Position numbers and translations under genes: made by a program. A stretch of 64,000 nt of DNA from Butyrivibrio sp. YAB3001 (GTDB taxonomy: Bacteria > Bacillota > Clostridia > Lachnospirales > Lachnospiraceae). Location: the NCBI RefSeq assembly GCF_900112195.1, contig NZ_FOKR01000002.1:678833-742832 (forward strand), written 5' to 3'. Under the pieces are notes generated by a model. It saw nothing but the letters and a program-made list of their open reading frames with translations. It was not told the origin of the DNA and did not search any database. Shown here one piece after another: positions 52,536 through 60,751 of this stretch (position 1 is its first letter; each line of letters opens with the position of its first letter).

Positions 52536-52615
52536 GGGGACGCCTCTTGCAATCTCATCACCCGGAAGCCCTGTCACAAGACAGTTCTCCAAGTGAATCC
52601 GTAAGAGTCGTCCCC
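52536..52615 (-). other. 80-nt structured hairpin in the GH35 leader
   Basis: The outer arms GGGGACG/CGTCCCC (52536-52542 and 52609-52615) extend through CCTCTT/AAGAG. Inner paired blocks follow, ending in CTGTC/GACAG around a 4-nt loop. The base is 14 nt before the AGAGGAAA ribosome site. No T-run follows on the minus strand (AATTATTGAG), so it is not a plain terminator. The outer arms resemble the GGGACGG arms of the terminator at 2545-2588. Confidence 0.55.
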
Positions 52616-52701
52616 TCTCTCATCAAAACCACTACTCATGTCATGACCTGCTCTGCTTTAGTAGCCCTCACAAGTCCAAACATTCGTAAACTGCATAAAT
52701 A

Positions 52702-53700
52702 TCACTTCGTGCTTTCTTTCAATACAACTTCATAGTTCTTCAAATTCTGACTTTCAACTTCTTCACCATCTATAAGCGAAAGAAGTGTTCTTGCCGCAAC
52801 CGCCCCAAGGTTTCTGTCATTAAAATTAAGAGAAGTCACTGACGGAGTCATACTCTCCAATAATGTACTATTGTAAAATGATGCAATCCTTAAGTCATCC
52901 GGAATCTTTACATGCTCGTTTCGGCACCTCGCCATCACTTCACCCGCAATGCTGTCATCCATACAGATAACTCCATCAACTCTTTTCCTAAGAATGTCTT
53001 TTAAGATGCCTGCAATTCTGATGTTATTCTCCACATCGAGAAAAATAAGCTGTGAATCAATTGCAAGCTGTGCCTCCTTGTATGCAGCAGCAAAGCCTTC
53101 GTATCTGGTCTGCGTAATGATATGATTTGCAGAGCCTCCTATGAGTGCAAGTTTTTTTAATCCCTTTCCCAAAAGAATTGAAGTAAGCTCCTTACAAGCG
53201 CCAAAGTTATCATTATCAACATAGATAACATCCGGCTCATATGACTTACCAACCGTCACAAACGGTATCCCGCACTCTTTAAGATATTTTGCAGGAGTAT
53301 CATTCACAAGAGTTCTCGTTAAAATAATGCCATCAACCTTATGATTTTCAACAATTCTTTTAAGGCCTGTAATATCATCGCCGGCAATAAGTGAAACAAC
53401 TATATCGTACCCAACGCTGGAAGCTGTCTCGCTGACGCCTATCATGCACCTTTGAAAAAAAGGAAGGTCAACTGCGTTGTAGTCAATCGGCCACACAACT
53501 CCAAGATTAAAGGTTCGCTGTTTGGCCAGCGCTCTCGCCATAACATTAGGACGATAATTGTGTTTCTCTATAAATTCCAGAATCTTGGTTCTGGTTTCAT
53601 TGCCAACTCTCCCTTTTCCGGAAATTGCTCTTGATACGGTAGTCTTTGATACCCCAAGAGCCTTAGCCACATCATCGATTGTTATTTTATCTTCGCCCAT
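52702..53700 (-). CDS. LacI-family transcriptional regulator of the galactoside locus
   Basis: The 332-residue protein has the LacI helix-turn-helix (about 5-25; ITIDDVAKALGVSKTTVSRAISGKG), hinge helix (NVMARALAKQRT), and a sugar-binding periplasmic-like core (LGVVWPID to GAVAARTLLSLIDGE). It should repress the promoter at 57563-57591 by binding the CAACCGGTTG-type operator and release on a galactoside. GGAAG precedes the ATG. The gene lies 46 bp downstream of the permeases, in the operon it probably controls. Confidence 0.94.
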   Translation of the reverse strand: MGEDKITIDDVAKALGVSKTTVSRAISGKGRVGNETRTKILEFIEKHNYRPNVMARALAKQRTFNLGVVWPIDYNAVDLPFFQRCMIGVSETASSVGYDIVVSLIAGDDITGLKRIVENHKVDGIILTRTLVNDTPAKYLKECGIPFVTVGKSYEPDVIYVDNDNFGACKELTSILLGKGLKKLALIGGSANHIITQTRYEGFAAAYKEAQLAIDSQLIFLDVENNIRIAGILKDILRKRVDGVICMDDSIAGEVMARCRNEHVKIPDDLRIASFYNSTLLESMTPSVTSLNFNDRNLGAVAARTLLSLIDGEEVESQNLKNYEVVLKESTK

Positions 53701-53746
53701 GCTATATCTTCCATATTATAATCATGATGTAAATATCAAAAGAAAC

Positions 53747-54619
53747 TTAACCCTTAACAGCTCCACCGGTAACACCTTCTACATAATATTTCTGAAGGAA
53801 CATAAACAGCAGTGTTACAGGAATAGCAACCAAAACACCGCCTGCGCAGAATCTTGTGAAATATCCCTGATAATCGCCCGTATTCATCCATCTGTACATT
53901 GATACAGCAACGTTGTAGCTCTTATCATGACCAAATGCCATATATGAAGCAAATACATAATCATTCCAGGGAGCCATAAACGCAACAAGTGCCTGATAGA
54001 TGATAATAGGCTTACTCATTGGAATTGTCATTGTAAAGAATACTCTTGCTCTTGAAGCTCCATCAATTCTCGCTGCTTCATCAAGTGCCTTGGGAATTGT
54101 ATCAAAATAACCCTTACAAATGTAGTAACCCATACCTGAACTTGCTACAGATACAAGAATAAGTCCCGGAACTGCGCCTGCCTGAGTAAGTCCGATCTGT
54201 TTAAGAAGGAAGTACAGACAGATCATGGTAAGGAACCCCGGGAACATTCCAAGTATAAGCCAGAACTTCATAAGAAGTGTTCTTCCGTTGAATCTCATAC
54301 GGCTGAGTGCATAACTTACGCACAACACAATTATTGTCTGGATCATTGATACAAAGAATGCAATGATAACCGTGTTCATAAACCATCTTTTGTAGTTAGT
54401 AGCATCACCAAGTACAAATCTGTAATTATCCAGTGAAAAATGCTTAGGAATCACATAATCAACGATTCCACCGTACTCAACAGCCGGATCAAAGGAACGA
54501 AAGCTTCCAAGTACGATACCCACAAACGGGAACAGCCATACAATAACAATAAGTATAAGTGCTACATAAGCAAAGAAATTGCCTATTGCACGTTTTCTTT
54601 TCATAGATGATTCTCTCAT
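53747..54619 (-). CDS. sugar ABC transporter permease (MalG/GanQ type)
   Basis: The 290-residue protein has six membrane helices, the EAA loop (EAARIDGASRARVFFTMTIP) and a C-terminus (QKYYVEGVTGGAVKG) characteristic of MalG and GanQ. The first base of its stop-start junction overlaps the upstream permease as TAATG, so translation is coupled; GGAGG is ten bases upstream. Substrate is inferred to be galacto-oligosaccharide from the GH35 neighbour; maltodextrin is the alternative, since MalG and GanQ are close relatives. Confidence 0.94.
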   Translation of the reverse strand: MRESSMKRKRAIGNFFAYVALILIVIVWLFPFVGIVLGSFRSFDPAVEYGGIVDYVIPKHFSLDNYRFVLGDATNYKRWFMNTVIIAFFVSMIQTIIVLCVSYALSRMRFNGRTLLMKFWLILGMFPGFLTMICLYFLLKQIGLTQAGAVPGLILVSVASSGMGYYICKGYFDTIPKALDEAARIDGASRARVFFTMTIPMSKPIIIYQALVAFMAPWNDYVFASYMAFGHDKSYNVAVSMYRWMNTGDYQGYFTRFCAGGVLVAIPVTLLFMFLQKYYVEGVTGGAVKG

Positions 54620-56013
54620 TATTGGAATCCCTCCTCATCCTTAACTGAAGGCAACATACGGTAAACTCCAAGAGCTATAACCGCTGTCACAATGAATATC
54701 ATGATACCGATAGCAGCAGCCATCTTATAGTCTGTATCATTGATTGTCATCTTATAAAGCCAGGTTACAAGAAGGTCCGTAGCTCCTGCACCACCTGCAT
54801 AGCTCATGGACTTTGGAGCGCCACCTGTCAAAAGATATATTACGTTAAAGTTATTAAGGTTTCCTGTGTAAGATGTAAGCAGATATGGTCCTGTTACAAA
54901 GAGCATATATGGCATTGTAATGTGCCTGAACATCTGCCAGGGTGTTGCTCCGTCAATTCTTGCACTCTCGTAAAGATCTGCAGGAATATTCATAAGAAGA
55001 CCTGTTGCCATAAGCATAAGGTATGGAATACCGATCCAGATATTTACAACAACGATTGTGATCTTGGCAAGTAACGGATCTGTCCAGAATGGAATTGAAT
55101 TCTCGATAATTCCAAGTTTTTTCAATGTACCGTTGATAATTCCTGCTGAATCAAACATCTTGGAAACATACAAAAGGCTGACGAACTGCGGAACAGCGAT
55201 TGTAAGCACAAGACATGTTCTCCAGAACTTTTTAAACTTAACTCCCTTTTTGTTTATCAAAAGAGCTACTGCAATTCCAAGGAAGTAGTCTATAAATGTT
55301 GCAAGGAGCGCCCAAACCAACGTCCATAACAATACGCCAAGGAAAGTGTTACCAAAACCACCTGTATCAAACGAGAAAAGATTTTTAAAGTTGGAAAGTC
55401 CTACCCATGTAAAGAGCTTGGTAGGTGCCTGATGTGTCGCATCGTAGTTTGTAAAAGCTACACATATCATGAAAACAATTGGCAATACAGTAAAAGCAAA
55501 TACGCCCGTTACAGGAAGTGCCAAAAGTGTCTTATCAAAGTTAGAATCAAAAAGTGACTGGAAATCTGCCTTATTTCCCGGAAGACTCTTTCCTGATTTT
55601 AATATAAGCTCCTGCTCTTTATTCTCCTTTATGTTTCTATACCATAAATAGATAATGAAAAGAATAAAAAACAGTGTCAATAAACCAAATAAAAGAATAA
55701 GAAATGAATGATCGCCGTAAACTGTCTTACGGTTCTTTTTATAGGTTTCGATAGTACCAAGGGTGTTTAGCTTCATGAAATACTTGCCACCAAAGGCTGT
55801 CAAAAACCAAATAAAAAGAGCTTCAATTGCCAGATACATTCCACCACGTAAAAATTGGCCTCTCATGATCTGTCCAAAGCCCATTATCACATACGAAATC
55901 TTTGTTTTCCAATCTCCCTTTACGAAGATTACCCCTATATCCTTGAGGGCATTTCCTAAGCTCACAAAGAAATTCCCAACAGGATTACCCTTTTTACCAG
56001 ATGCGTTACTCAT
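54619..56013 (-). CDS. sugar ABC transporter permease (MalF/GanP type)
   Basis: The 464-residue protein is longer than most permeases because of an N-terminal part with two extra membrane helices (about 45-65 and 100-130; FGQIMRGQFLRGGMYLAIEALFIWFLT), as in MalF and GanP of Gram-positives. The core has the EAA-like loop ESARIDGATPWQMFRHITMP. The ATG at 56013 follows GGAGGAAA; the in-frame TTG at 56028 is not needed. Partner of the next permease by 1-bp overlap. Confidence 0.93.
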   Translation of the reverse strand: MSNASGKKGNPVGNFFVSLGNALKDIGVIFVKGDWKTKISYVIMGFGQIMRGQFLRGGMYLAIEALFIWFLTAFGGKYFMKLNTLGTIETYKKNRKTVYGDHSFLILLFGLLTLFFILFIIYLWYRNIKENKEQELILKSGKSLPGNKADFQSLFDSNFDKTLLALPVTGVFAFTVLPIVFMICVAFTNYDATHQAPTKLFTWVGLSNFKNLFSFDTGGFGNTFLGVLLWTLVWALLATFIDYFLGIAVALLINKKGVKFKKFWRTCLVLTIAVPQFVSLLYVSKMFDSAGIINGTLKKLGIIENSIPFWTDPLLAKITIVVVNIWIGIPYLMLMATGLLMNIPADLYESARIDGATPWQMFRHITMPYMLFVTGPYLLTSYTGNLNNFNVIYLLTGGAPKSMSYAGGAGATDLLVTWLYKMTINDTDYKMAAAIGIMIFIVTAVIALGVYRMLPSVKDEEGFQ

Positions 56014-56062
56014 AAATTTCCTCCGCAATTAAACTTGCCTGATTATCTGAATATTGAAGAAA

Positions 56063-56087
56063 CGGCAGGAGGAATAACCTCCTGCCG
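56063..56087 (-). terminator. strong GC hairpin between solute-binding protein and permease genes
   Basis: CGGCAGGAGG and CCTCCTGCCG form a 10-bp stem with a 5-nt loop, 33 bp after the solute-binding protein stop. The minus strand continues TTTCTTC, a weak T-run. It should lower permease expression or protect the upstream mRNA, as palindromes in malE-malF gaps do. Confidence 0.7.
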
Positions 56088-56119
56088 GGTAATTTAAAAC
56101 CGATATTGCTATATACTTA

Positions 56120-57451
56120 TTATCTTGCAGCAGAAACCTTTTCCTGGAAGTCTTTAAGAGCTGCCTTTAAGTCATCATCAGAAGCTCCCTGAAGCTTGCC
56201 CTGAACATCGCCTGCAAGTGCTTCAGCGTTTGACCAGTAGTCACCAGGATACTGTCCCTGAGGAATTGTGTATGCGAACTGCTCTGAAAGAGCTGAAAGA
56301 GCTTCGTCAGCCTTTACTGCGCTGTCCTGCTGAGCCTTAAGGTTTGAAGGACCCCAACCAACTTCGTTGTATCTGTCAAGCTGTACCTTTTCGCTTGTAA
56401 GGAAAAGAGCAAGTGCATCACAAACAGCAAGTTTGTTCTCATCTTCCTGAGGCTTAACACCAAGAAGTTTGCATCCGTTGAATCCGCTCATCTGATATGT
56501 CTTTCCATCAGAACCTGTGAATGTAGGAAGCTTAGCGCATGCATAGTTGTCACCAAGGAAATCCTTAACTGTTGAAGCATCCCATGTTCCATCAATAATA
56601 GCTGCATAGTTTACAGCATCACCTGCTGAAGAACCAGGCTGGAATGCCTTTGAAGAAGCAACTTCGATCATCTTCTTAAGAGCTACAAGACCCTTATCTG
56701 AATCATAGTCCATGTTGCAAGCTGTGAAGTTACCATCGTTGTCTGAATCAAATGTAAGTGTGCAGCCTGTTCCAAAGAAATATGAAACCTGATACCATCC
56801 GGTCATATCCATATAGAAGTTCTTTCCAGCTGCTTCGCACTGCTCAAGGATTCCTTCAAGAGTAGAAGGATCTGTTACAACACTCTTATCATAGTAAAGG
56901 AAATATCCGTTATCAGCAGTCATAGGATAAGAATAAAGTGTGTCACCAACTGTAGCAGCAACTACTGCTCCGGCAGCGTTCTCATTCTTAATCGCATCAA
57001 CGTTTTCAGGAGCAACATCTACAAGAGCGCCTGCAGCAACAAGTCTTGCTGTCTGATCCTGAGCAAATCCGTAAATATCTGCGCCTGCTGTTACGTCTGT
57101 GATCATATTGCTTGCTGCATCACCTTCACCAACAGCTTCCACTGTTACTGTGTATCCTGAATACTGTGGGTTGTCAGACATGAACTGGTCAATCTCACTC
57201 TTTGTGAAATCAACAACAGCATCAGCAACCCAAACCTTAATCTCACCTGTGCCGTAATCCTGAACTTCTTCCTTAACTTCCTCTTTAACTTCTTCTACAG
57301 TTGAAGCAGCTTCCTGAGCTACCTCAGTTACAGTTTCAGCTGTATCCTGTGCTTCTTCAGCAACAGACTCAGCCTCGCCTGATCCGCATCCAGCAAGAAC
57401 TGATGCGCCCATGACAGTTGTCAATAAAACAGAAACCAATTTCTTTTTCAT
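56120..57451 (-). CDS. sugar ABC transporter solute-binding lipoprotein (MalE/GanS type)
   Basis: The 443-residue protein has a lipoprotein signal (LAGC, C22), an Ala/Glu-rich linker of about 55 residues with repeated EEVKEEVKEEV, then a MalE-like two-lobe domain (IKVWVADAVVDFTKSEIDQF, YSYPMTADNGYFLYYDKSV). The ATG at 57451 follows GGAGGAAG. An in-frame ATG at 57544 would translate the operator and is rejected. First gene of the operon, under the strong promoter at 57563-57591. Confidence 0.93.
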   Translation of the reverse strand: MKKKLVSVLLTTVMGASVLAGCGSGEAESVAEEAQDTAETVTEVAQEAASTVEEVKEEVKEEVQDYGTGEIKVWVADAVVDFTKSEIDQFMSDNPQYSGYTVTVEAVGEGDAASNMITDVTAGADIYGFAQDQTARLVAAGALVDVAPENVDAIKNENAAGAVVAATVGDTLYSYPMTADNGYFLYYDKSVVTDPSTLEGILEQCEAAGKNFYMDMTGWYQVSYFFGTGCTLTFDSDNDGNFTACNMDYDSDKGLVALKKMIEVASSKAFQPGSSAGDAVNYAAIIDGTWDASTVKDFLGDNYACAKLPTFTGSDGKTYQMSGFNGCKLLGVKPQEDENKLAVCDALALFLTSEKVQLDRYNEVGWGPSNLKAQQDSAVKADEALSALSEQFAYTIPQGQYPGDYWSNAEALAGDVQGKLQGASDDDLKAALKDFQEKVSAAR

Positions 57452-57541
57452 TTTTCTTCCTCCATAAAATGATTCAATGAATAGCGCTACTCCACGAATA
57501 CTATCGATATTAAGTAGTGCAATGTACGGTTGCGCAAAGGG

Positions 57542-57551
57542 CAACCGGTTG
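57542..57551. promoter_or_regulatory. LacI-type operator just after the transcription start
   Basis: CAACCGGTTG is a perfect 10-bp palindrome. It lies about 5-14 bases after the predicted start of the transporter mRNA, where LacI-type repressors usually act. A near copy, CAACCGATTG, occurs at 57693-57702. Confidence 0.7.
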
Positions 57552-57562
57552 TTCTATAAAAA

Positions 57563-57591
57563 AGTTTATGCTTTGTGCATTTTTTTGTCAA
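57563..57591 (-). promoter_or_regulatory. near-consensus promoter of the galactoside transporter operon
   Basis: On the minus strand TTGACA (57586-57591), a 17-base spacer and TAAACT (57563-57568). The predicted start is near 57556, giving a leader of about 105 nt that holds the operator. Confidence 0.85.
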
Positions 57592-57651
57592 TAAAGCACT
57601 TTTAACGATAAAGCGTACGTGTTTTTGTTAAAAGTATACATTGACTTTTTG

Positions 57652-57687
57652 ACCGGTAACGTTTTCGGTAGCGTTTCCGGTAACGTT
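57652..57687. repeat. three exact-period 12-bp repeats upstream of the promoter
   Basis: ACCGGTAACGTT, TTCGGTAGCGTT and TCCGGTAACGTT follow each other without gap. With the site at 57693-57702 they form a compact array from about 96 to 146 bases upstream of the predicted start. The core CGGTANCGTT resembles a LacI-family half site. The 326-bp gap 57452-57777 otherwise holds only the promoter and leader. Confidence 0.65.
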
Positions 57688-57692
57688 TTGCG

Positions 57693-57702
57693 CAATCGGT
57701 TG
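57693..57702. promoter_or_regulatory. second LacI-type operator-like site
   Basis: CAATCGGTTG (plus strand) differs from the palindrome at 57542-57551 at one base. The centres are about 151 bp apart, a distance over which a tetrameric LacI-type repressor could loop DNA. Confidence 0.5.
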
Positions 57703-57777
57703 TTTTTTCACATGTTTATGACTATCATCCGTTTCGCAAATCATATAGAACCTGGCTATTTACAACATATTGCGTAT

Positions 57778-59004
57778 TCACATCGTTTCGAACAGAGTAT
57801 CACTTTGCAACTCTTTGTGCGCAAGTTTTCTGTAATATGCTCCGTTCTGCACAATTAGTCCGTTGTAGCACATATCCATAAGTGTTTTTAACAGTTCCGG
57901 TACAGAAATATCCGTTCCGTTTTTGTACAAGCCTTCAAGTATCTGAGATGAAGATACAGGAATAATATCTATCTGCGAAAGAATCATTTCTTCAATGGAC
58001 GACAAAGCCTTTGTAACATTTTGTTTGTCTTCCGATATTTCTCCCAAATCTTCCACAACTTCTTTGCTCTGCGTGTAAGACTCTTTACAACCTGCGCCTT
58101 TTGAGTTCATCTTCCCCATCATTGAGAGTCTGTCAAGAACATCCTCAGTCCTTATGGCAATTCCTGCTCCCTGACTGATAAGCAGATTGCACCCATCACT
58201 TAGTCTGTCAGTCACTCTTCCCGGAACAGCCATAACTTCCCTGCCCTGTTCAAGTGCAGTATCGACAGTGATCTGCGTTCCGGACTTTTCCCTGGCTTCA
58301 ATCACAAGCACCACATCAGCCAAGCCACTAATAATGCGGTTACGCATAGGAAAGAAATTAGCCTTCGGCATTGTTCCAGGCGGAAACTCTGAAATAATCC
58401 CGCCATTTGTATTAAGATCATCATACAAGTCCTTATTTTCTTCCGGGTAGCAGATGTCCGCACCGCATCCCACAATTGCAAATGAGTTTCCACCCGCAGA
58501 AACAGCAGCTTTCTGGCTGATACCATCAACGCCTCTAGCCATTCCGCTTATCACCTGAACTCCAGCAAGCGCCAGACCTCTTCCAAAATTTCTTGCCATA
58601 AATCGCCCATAATCCGAACACATCCTGGCGCCGATAATTGCCACGGTTGGTTTTTCCGGATCAGGCAGGCTCCCCTTCACATATATTGCAAAAGGCGGAT
58701 CCGAAATATTCTTTAATTTTTCCGGAAACCTTTCATCTATTCTTGAGATAAAAGTAATTCCATTTTCTTTCAGCTTCTCTTTTTCTTTGGCAAAATTCCA
58801 ATTTTTCCTTGAATTTTCAAGCTTATTTATCTGCTTTTCCGTAATAATATTTTTAAAATAGCTTTTATCTGCCGCAAAAATCTCACTGCAGCTTTTTCCA
58901 CTGCACAAAAGCTTATCAATACTTTTCTTCCCAAGCCCCGGCACATTAAAAAGCCAGTGCGCATACTCATTTTCTGTTATATTCTCAATTCCCGTCATTC
59001 TCAT
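57778..59004 (-). CDS. dprA: DprA, DNA processing protein (RecA loader for transforming DNA)
   Basis: The 408-residue protein has an N-terminal SAM-like helical domain (about 1-75; LGKKSIDKLL), the extended Rossmann core (about 100-310; IIGARMCSDYGRFMA, VSGMARGVDGISQKAAVSAGG, VLVIEAREKSGTQITVDTALEQGREV), a charged linker, and a C-terminal winged helix (about 335-395). DprA protects incoming single-stranded DNA and loads RecA. The start overlaps the comM/yifB stop by 4 bp (ATGA). Confidence 0.96.
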   Translation of the reverse strand: MRMTGIENITENEYAHWLFNVPGLGKKSIDKLLCSGKSCSEIFAADKSYFKNIITEKQINKLENSRKNWNFAKEKEKLKENGITFISRIDERFPEKLKNISDPPFAIYVKGSLPDPEKPTVAIIGARMCSDYGRFMARNFGRGLALAGVQVISGMARGVDGISQKAAVSAGGNSFAIVGCGADICYPEENKDLYDDLNTNGGIISEFPPGTMPKANFFPMRNRIISGLADVVLVIEAREKSGTQITVDTALEQGREVMAVPGRVTDRLSDGCNLLISQGAGIAIRTEDVLDRLSMMGKMNSKGAGCKESYTQSKEVVEDLGEISEDKQNVTKALSSIEEMILSQIDIIPVSSSQILEGLYKNGTDISVPELLKTLMDMCYNGLIVQNGAYYRKLAHKELQSDTLFETM

Positions 59005-60569
59005 TCCTCCAACTGATGCCAGTATTTGCCGTCTGTCATCCTATATCCGACGGCTTCCATTAAATGTATTTCCATGATATTTTCGCTTTCATCTATATCC
59101 GCTATAGTCCTCGCAACCCTTAGTATTTTGTGATATGCCCTCGCGCTCAGATCCATGCTGCAAAAAGCATTTTCAAGATAGTTCTCTTCCCTCTTTCCCA
59201 GTTTGCAATACTTTTTGATATCCGAAGGACTCATCTCAGAATTAAACCTGATATCCGTTCCCTTAAAACGCTCTTGCTGTATCTCTCTGGCTTTAAGAAC
59301 TCTTTTTCTTATAGATTTGCTTGATTCATTTACACGCTTTGTCTTTTCCGTAAGGTCAGCGATATCAATCCTTGGCGCCTCAACACAGATATCTATCCTG
59401 TCCAAAATAGGTCCTGAAATATGCCCCAGATATCTTCTGATCTCATTAGCAGTGCATTTACACTTGTTTCGGTCCGGATAATACCCACATGGACAAGGAT
59501 TGAGGGCGCCTACTAACTGGAAGTCTGCAGGATAAGTAAAGTTTCCTTTATTTCTGACTATATTCACTTTCCTATCCTCAATAGGCTGTCTTAAAAGATC
59601 CAGCTTTGACCTTGGAAATTCAGGCATTTCATCAAGAAAAAGAATCCCTCTGTGGGATAAAGATATTACTCCAGGGCGGGGAACATTCCCTCCACCTGTA
59701 AGAGCAGTTTCCGTGATCAAGTGATGTGGACTCATAAAAGGTCTTTTTGTTATCAGGGTTTCATTTTCTCCGAGCATCCCTGCCACCGAATAAATCGTTG
59801 ATACCTCAAGGCTCTCATCAAGTGAAAGAGGCGGCAAAATAGTTGGCATTCTCTTTGCCACCATGCTCTTTCCCGAACCCGGAGGCCCAACTATCAAAAC
59901 GTGATGGAATCCTGCCGCCGCTATTTCCACAGCTCTTTTCACTGCTGCCTGTCCATTGATATCTGAAAAATCAACTCCCACATTGTCATACTCGCTGCTC
60001 CTAAAAAGCTCTTCAATATCAACTTTAGTCGGCGGAATCAATTTATCTCTTTCATCCTCCCCGGCATTAAGATACGCAACTGCTTCCTGCAAAGAATCCA
60101 CTCCAACAATCTTAACGCCTTCAATAACCGCGCCTTCTCTGGCATTTGAGCTTGGTAAAAGAACTGTCTTATAGCCAGCCTCTTTAGCCTTAATAACAAT
60201 GGGAAGTGTGCCGTTTATGTGCTTTACTTCTCCGTCAAGTCCAAGCTGGCCAAGAATCACAACTCCTTCAAGGCTCTGCTCACAAATCTCTCCTATTGAC
60301 GTCAAAATACCAATCGCCACAGGAAGGTCAACTATGACACCTTCTTTCTTAATCTCTGCCGGAGATAAGTTAATAGTTATCTTTGATGACGGAATCTTTA
60401 CTCCTATATTTTTTAATGCAACTCTCACTCTGTCGCCGGCTTCTCTCACTTCTCCGCTCATAAAGCCGACCATATTAAAGCCGGGAAGTCCGTCCGACAC
60501 ATCCACTTCTACCTGCATGAGATAGGATGAGATGCCATGAACAGCTCCCGAAACGATGGAACTAAACAT
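59001..60569 (-). CDS. comM: ComM/YifB, Mg-chelatase-like AAA+ ATPase
   Basis: The 522-residue protein has an N-terminal Lon-protease-like domain (about 1-170), then the AAA+ core with Walker A GPPGSGKSM, FLDEMPEF as Walker B, and a zinc-type CPCGYYPDRNKCKC insert, ending in the Mg_chelatase C-terminal domain. In Vibrio, ComM is a branch-migration helicase needed for transformation with divergent DNA. Here it is translationally coupled to dprA. The length is standard. Confidence 0.94.
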   Translation of the reverse strand: MFSSIVSGAVHGISSYLMQVEVDVSDGLPGFNMVGFMSGEVREAGDRVRVALKNIGVKIPSSKITINLSPAEIKKEGVIVDLPVAIGILTSIGEICEQSLEGVVILGQLGLDGEVKHINGTLPIVIKAKEAGYKTVLLPSSNAREGAVIEGVKIVGVDSLQEAVAYLNAGEDERDKLIPPTKVDIEELFRSSEYDNVGVDFSDINGQAAVKRAVEIAAAGFHHVLIVGPPGSGKSMVAKRMPTILPPLSLDESLEVSTIYSVAGMLGENETLITKRPFMSPHHLITETALTGGGNVPRPGVISLSHRGILFLDEMPEFPRSKLDLLRQPIEDRKVNIVRNKGNFTYPADFQLVGALNPCPCGYYPDRNKCKCTANEIRRYLGHISGPILDRIDICVEAPRIDIADLTEKTKRVNESSKSIRKRVLKAREIQQERFKGTDIRFNSEMSPSDIKKYCKLGKREENYLENAFCSMDLSARAYHKILRVARTIADIDESENIMEIHLMEAVGYRMTDGKYWHQLEE

Positions 60570-60652
60570 AAATTCTCCTTAATTTTTGATTTTTTAAATC
60601 CAGACAAATATGGATTCATAGAATATTTTGTTTTTATAAAAAATACGCATAG

Positions 60653-60685
60653 AAAAAACGACCTGCTAATTATATAACAGGTCGT
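60653..60685 (-). terminator. Rho-independent terminator of pilT
   Basis: ACGACCTG and CAGGTCGT form an 8-bp stem around a 12-nt AT-rich loop; the minus strand continues TTTTTT. It is 67 bp past the pilT stop and precedes comM. Confidence 0.85.
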
Positions 60686-60751
60686 CCATAAAAATCTTTA
60701 AGATTTTCTTATGATTTTATTAATGTTTCCTTAAGAATTTACTTTTTTCTT

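Noticed and set aside
57452..57544. Upstream 31-codon extension of the galactoside solute-binding protein
   Set aside because: It reads through the operator region, has no ribosome site, and would bury the lipoprotein signal peptide.
57652..57702. Catabolite-responsive element (CcpA site)
   Set aside because: The AACGTT cores are similar, but the full cre pattern does not fit and the sites lie well upstream of the promoter; LacI-type half sites fit better.
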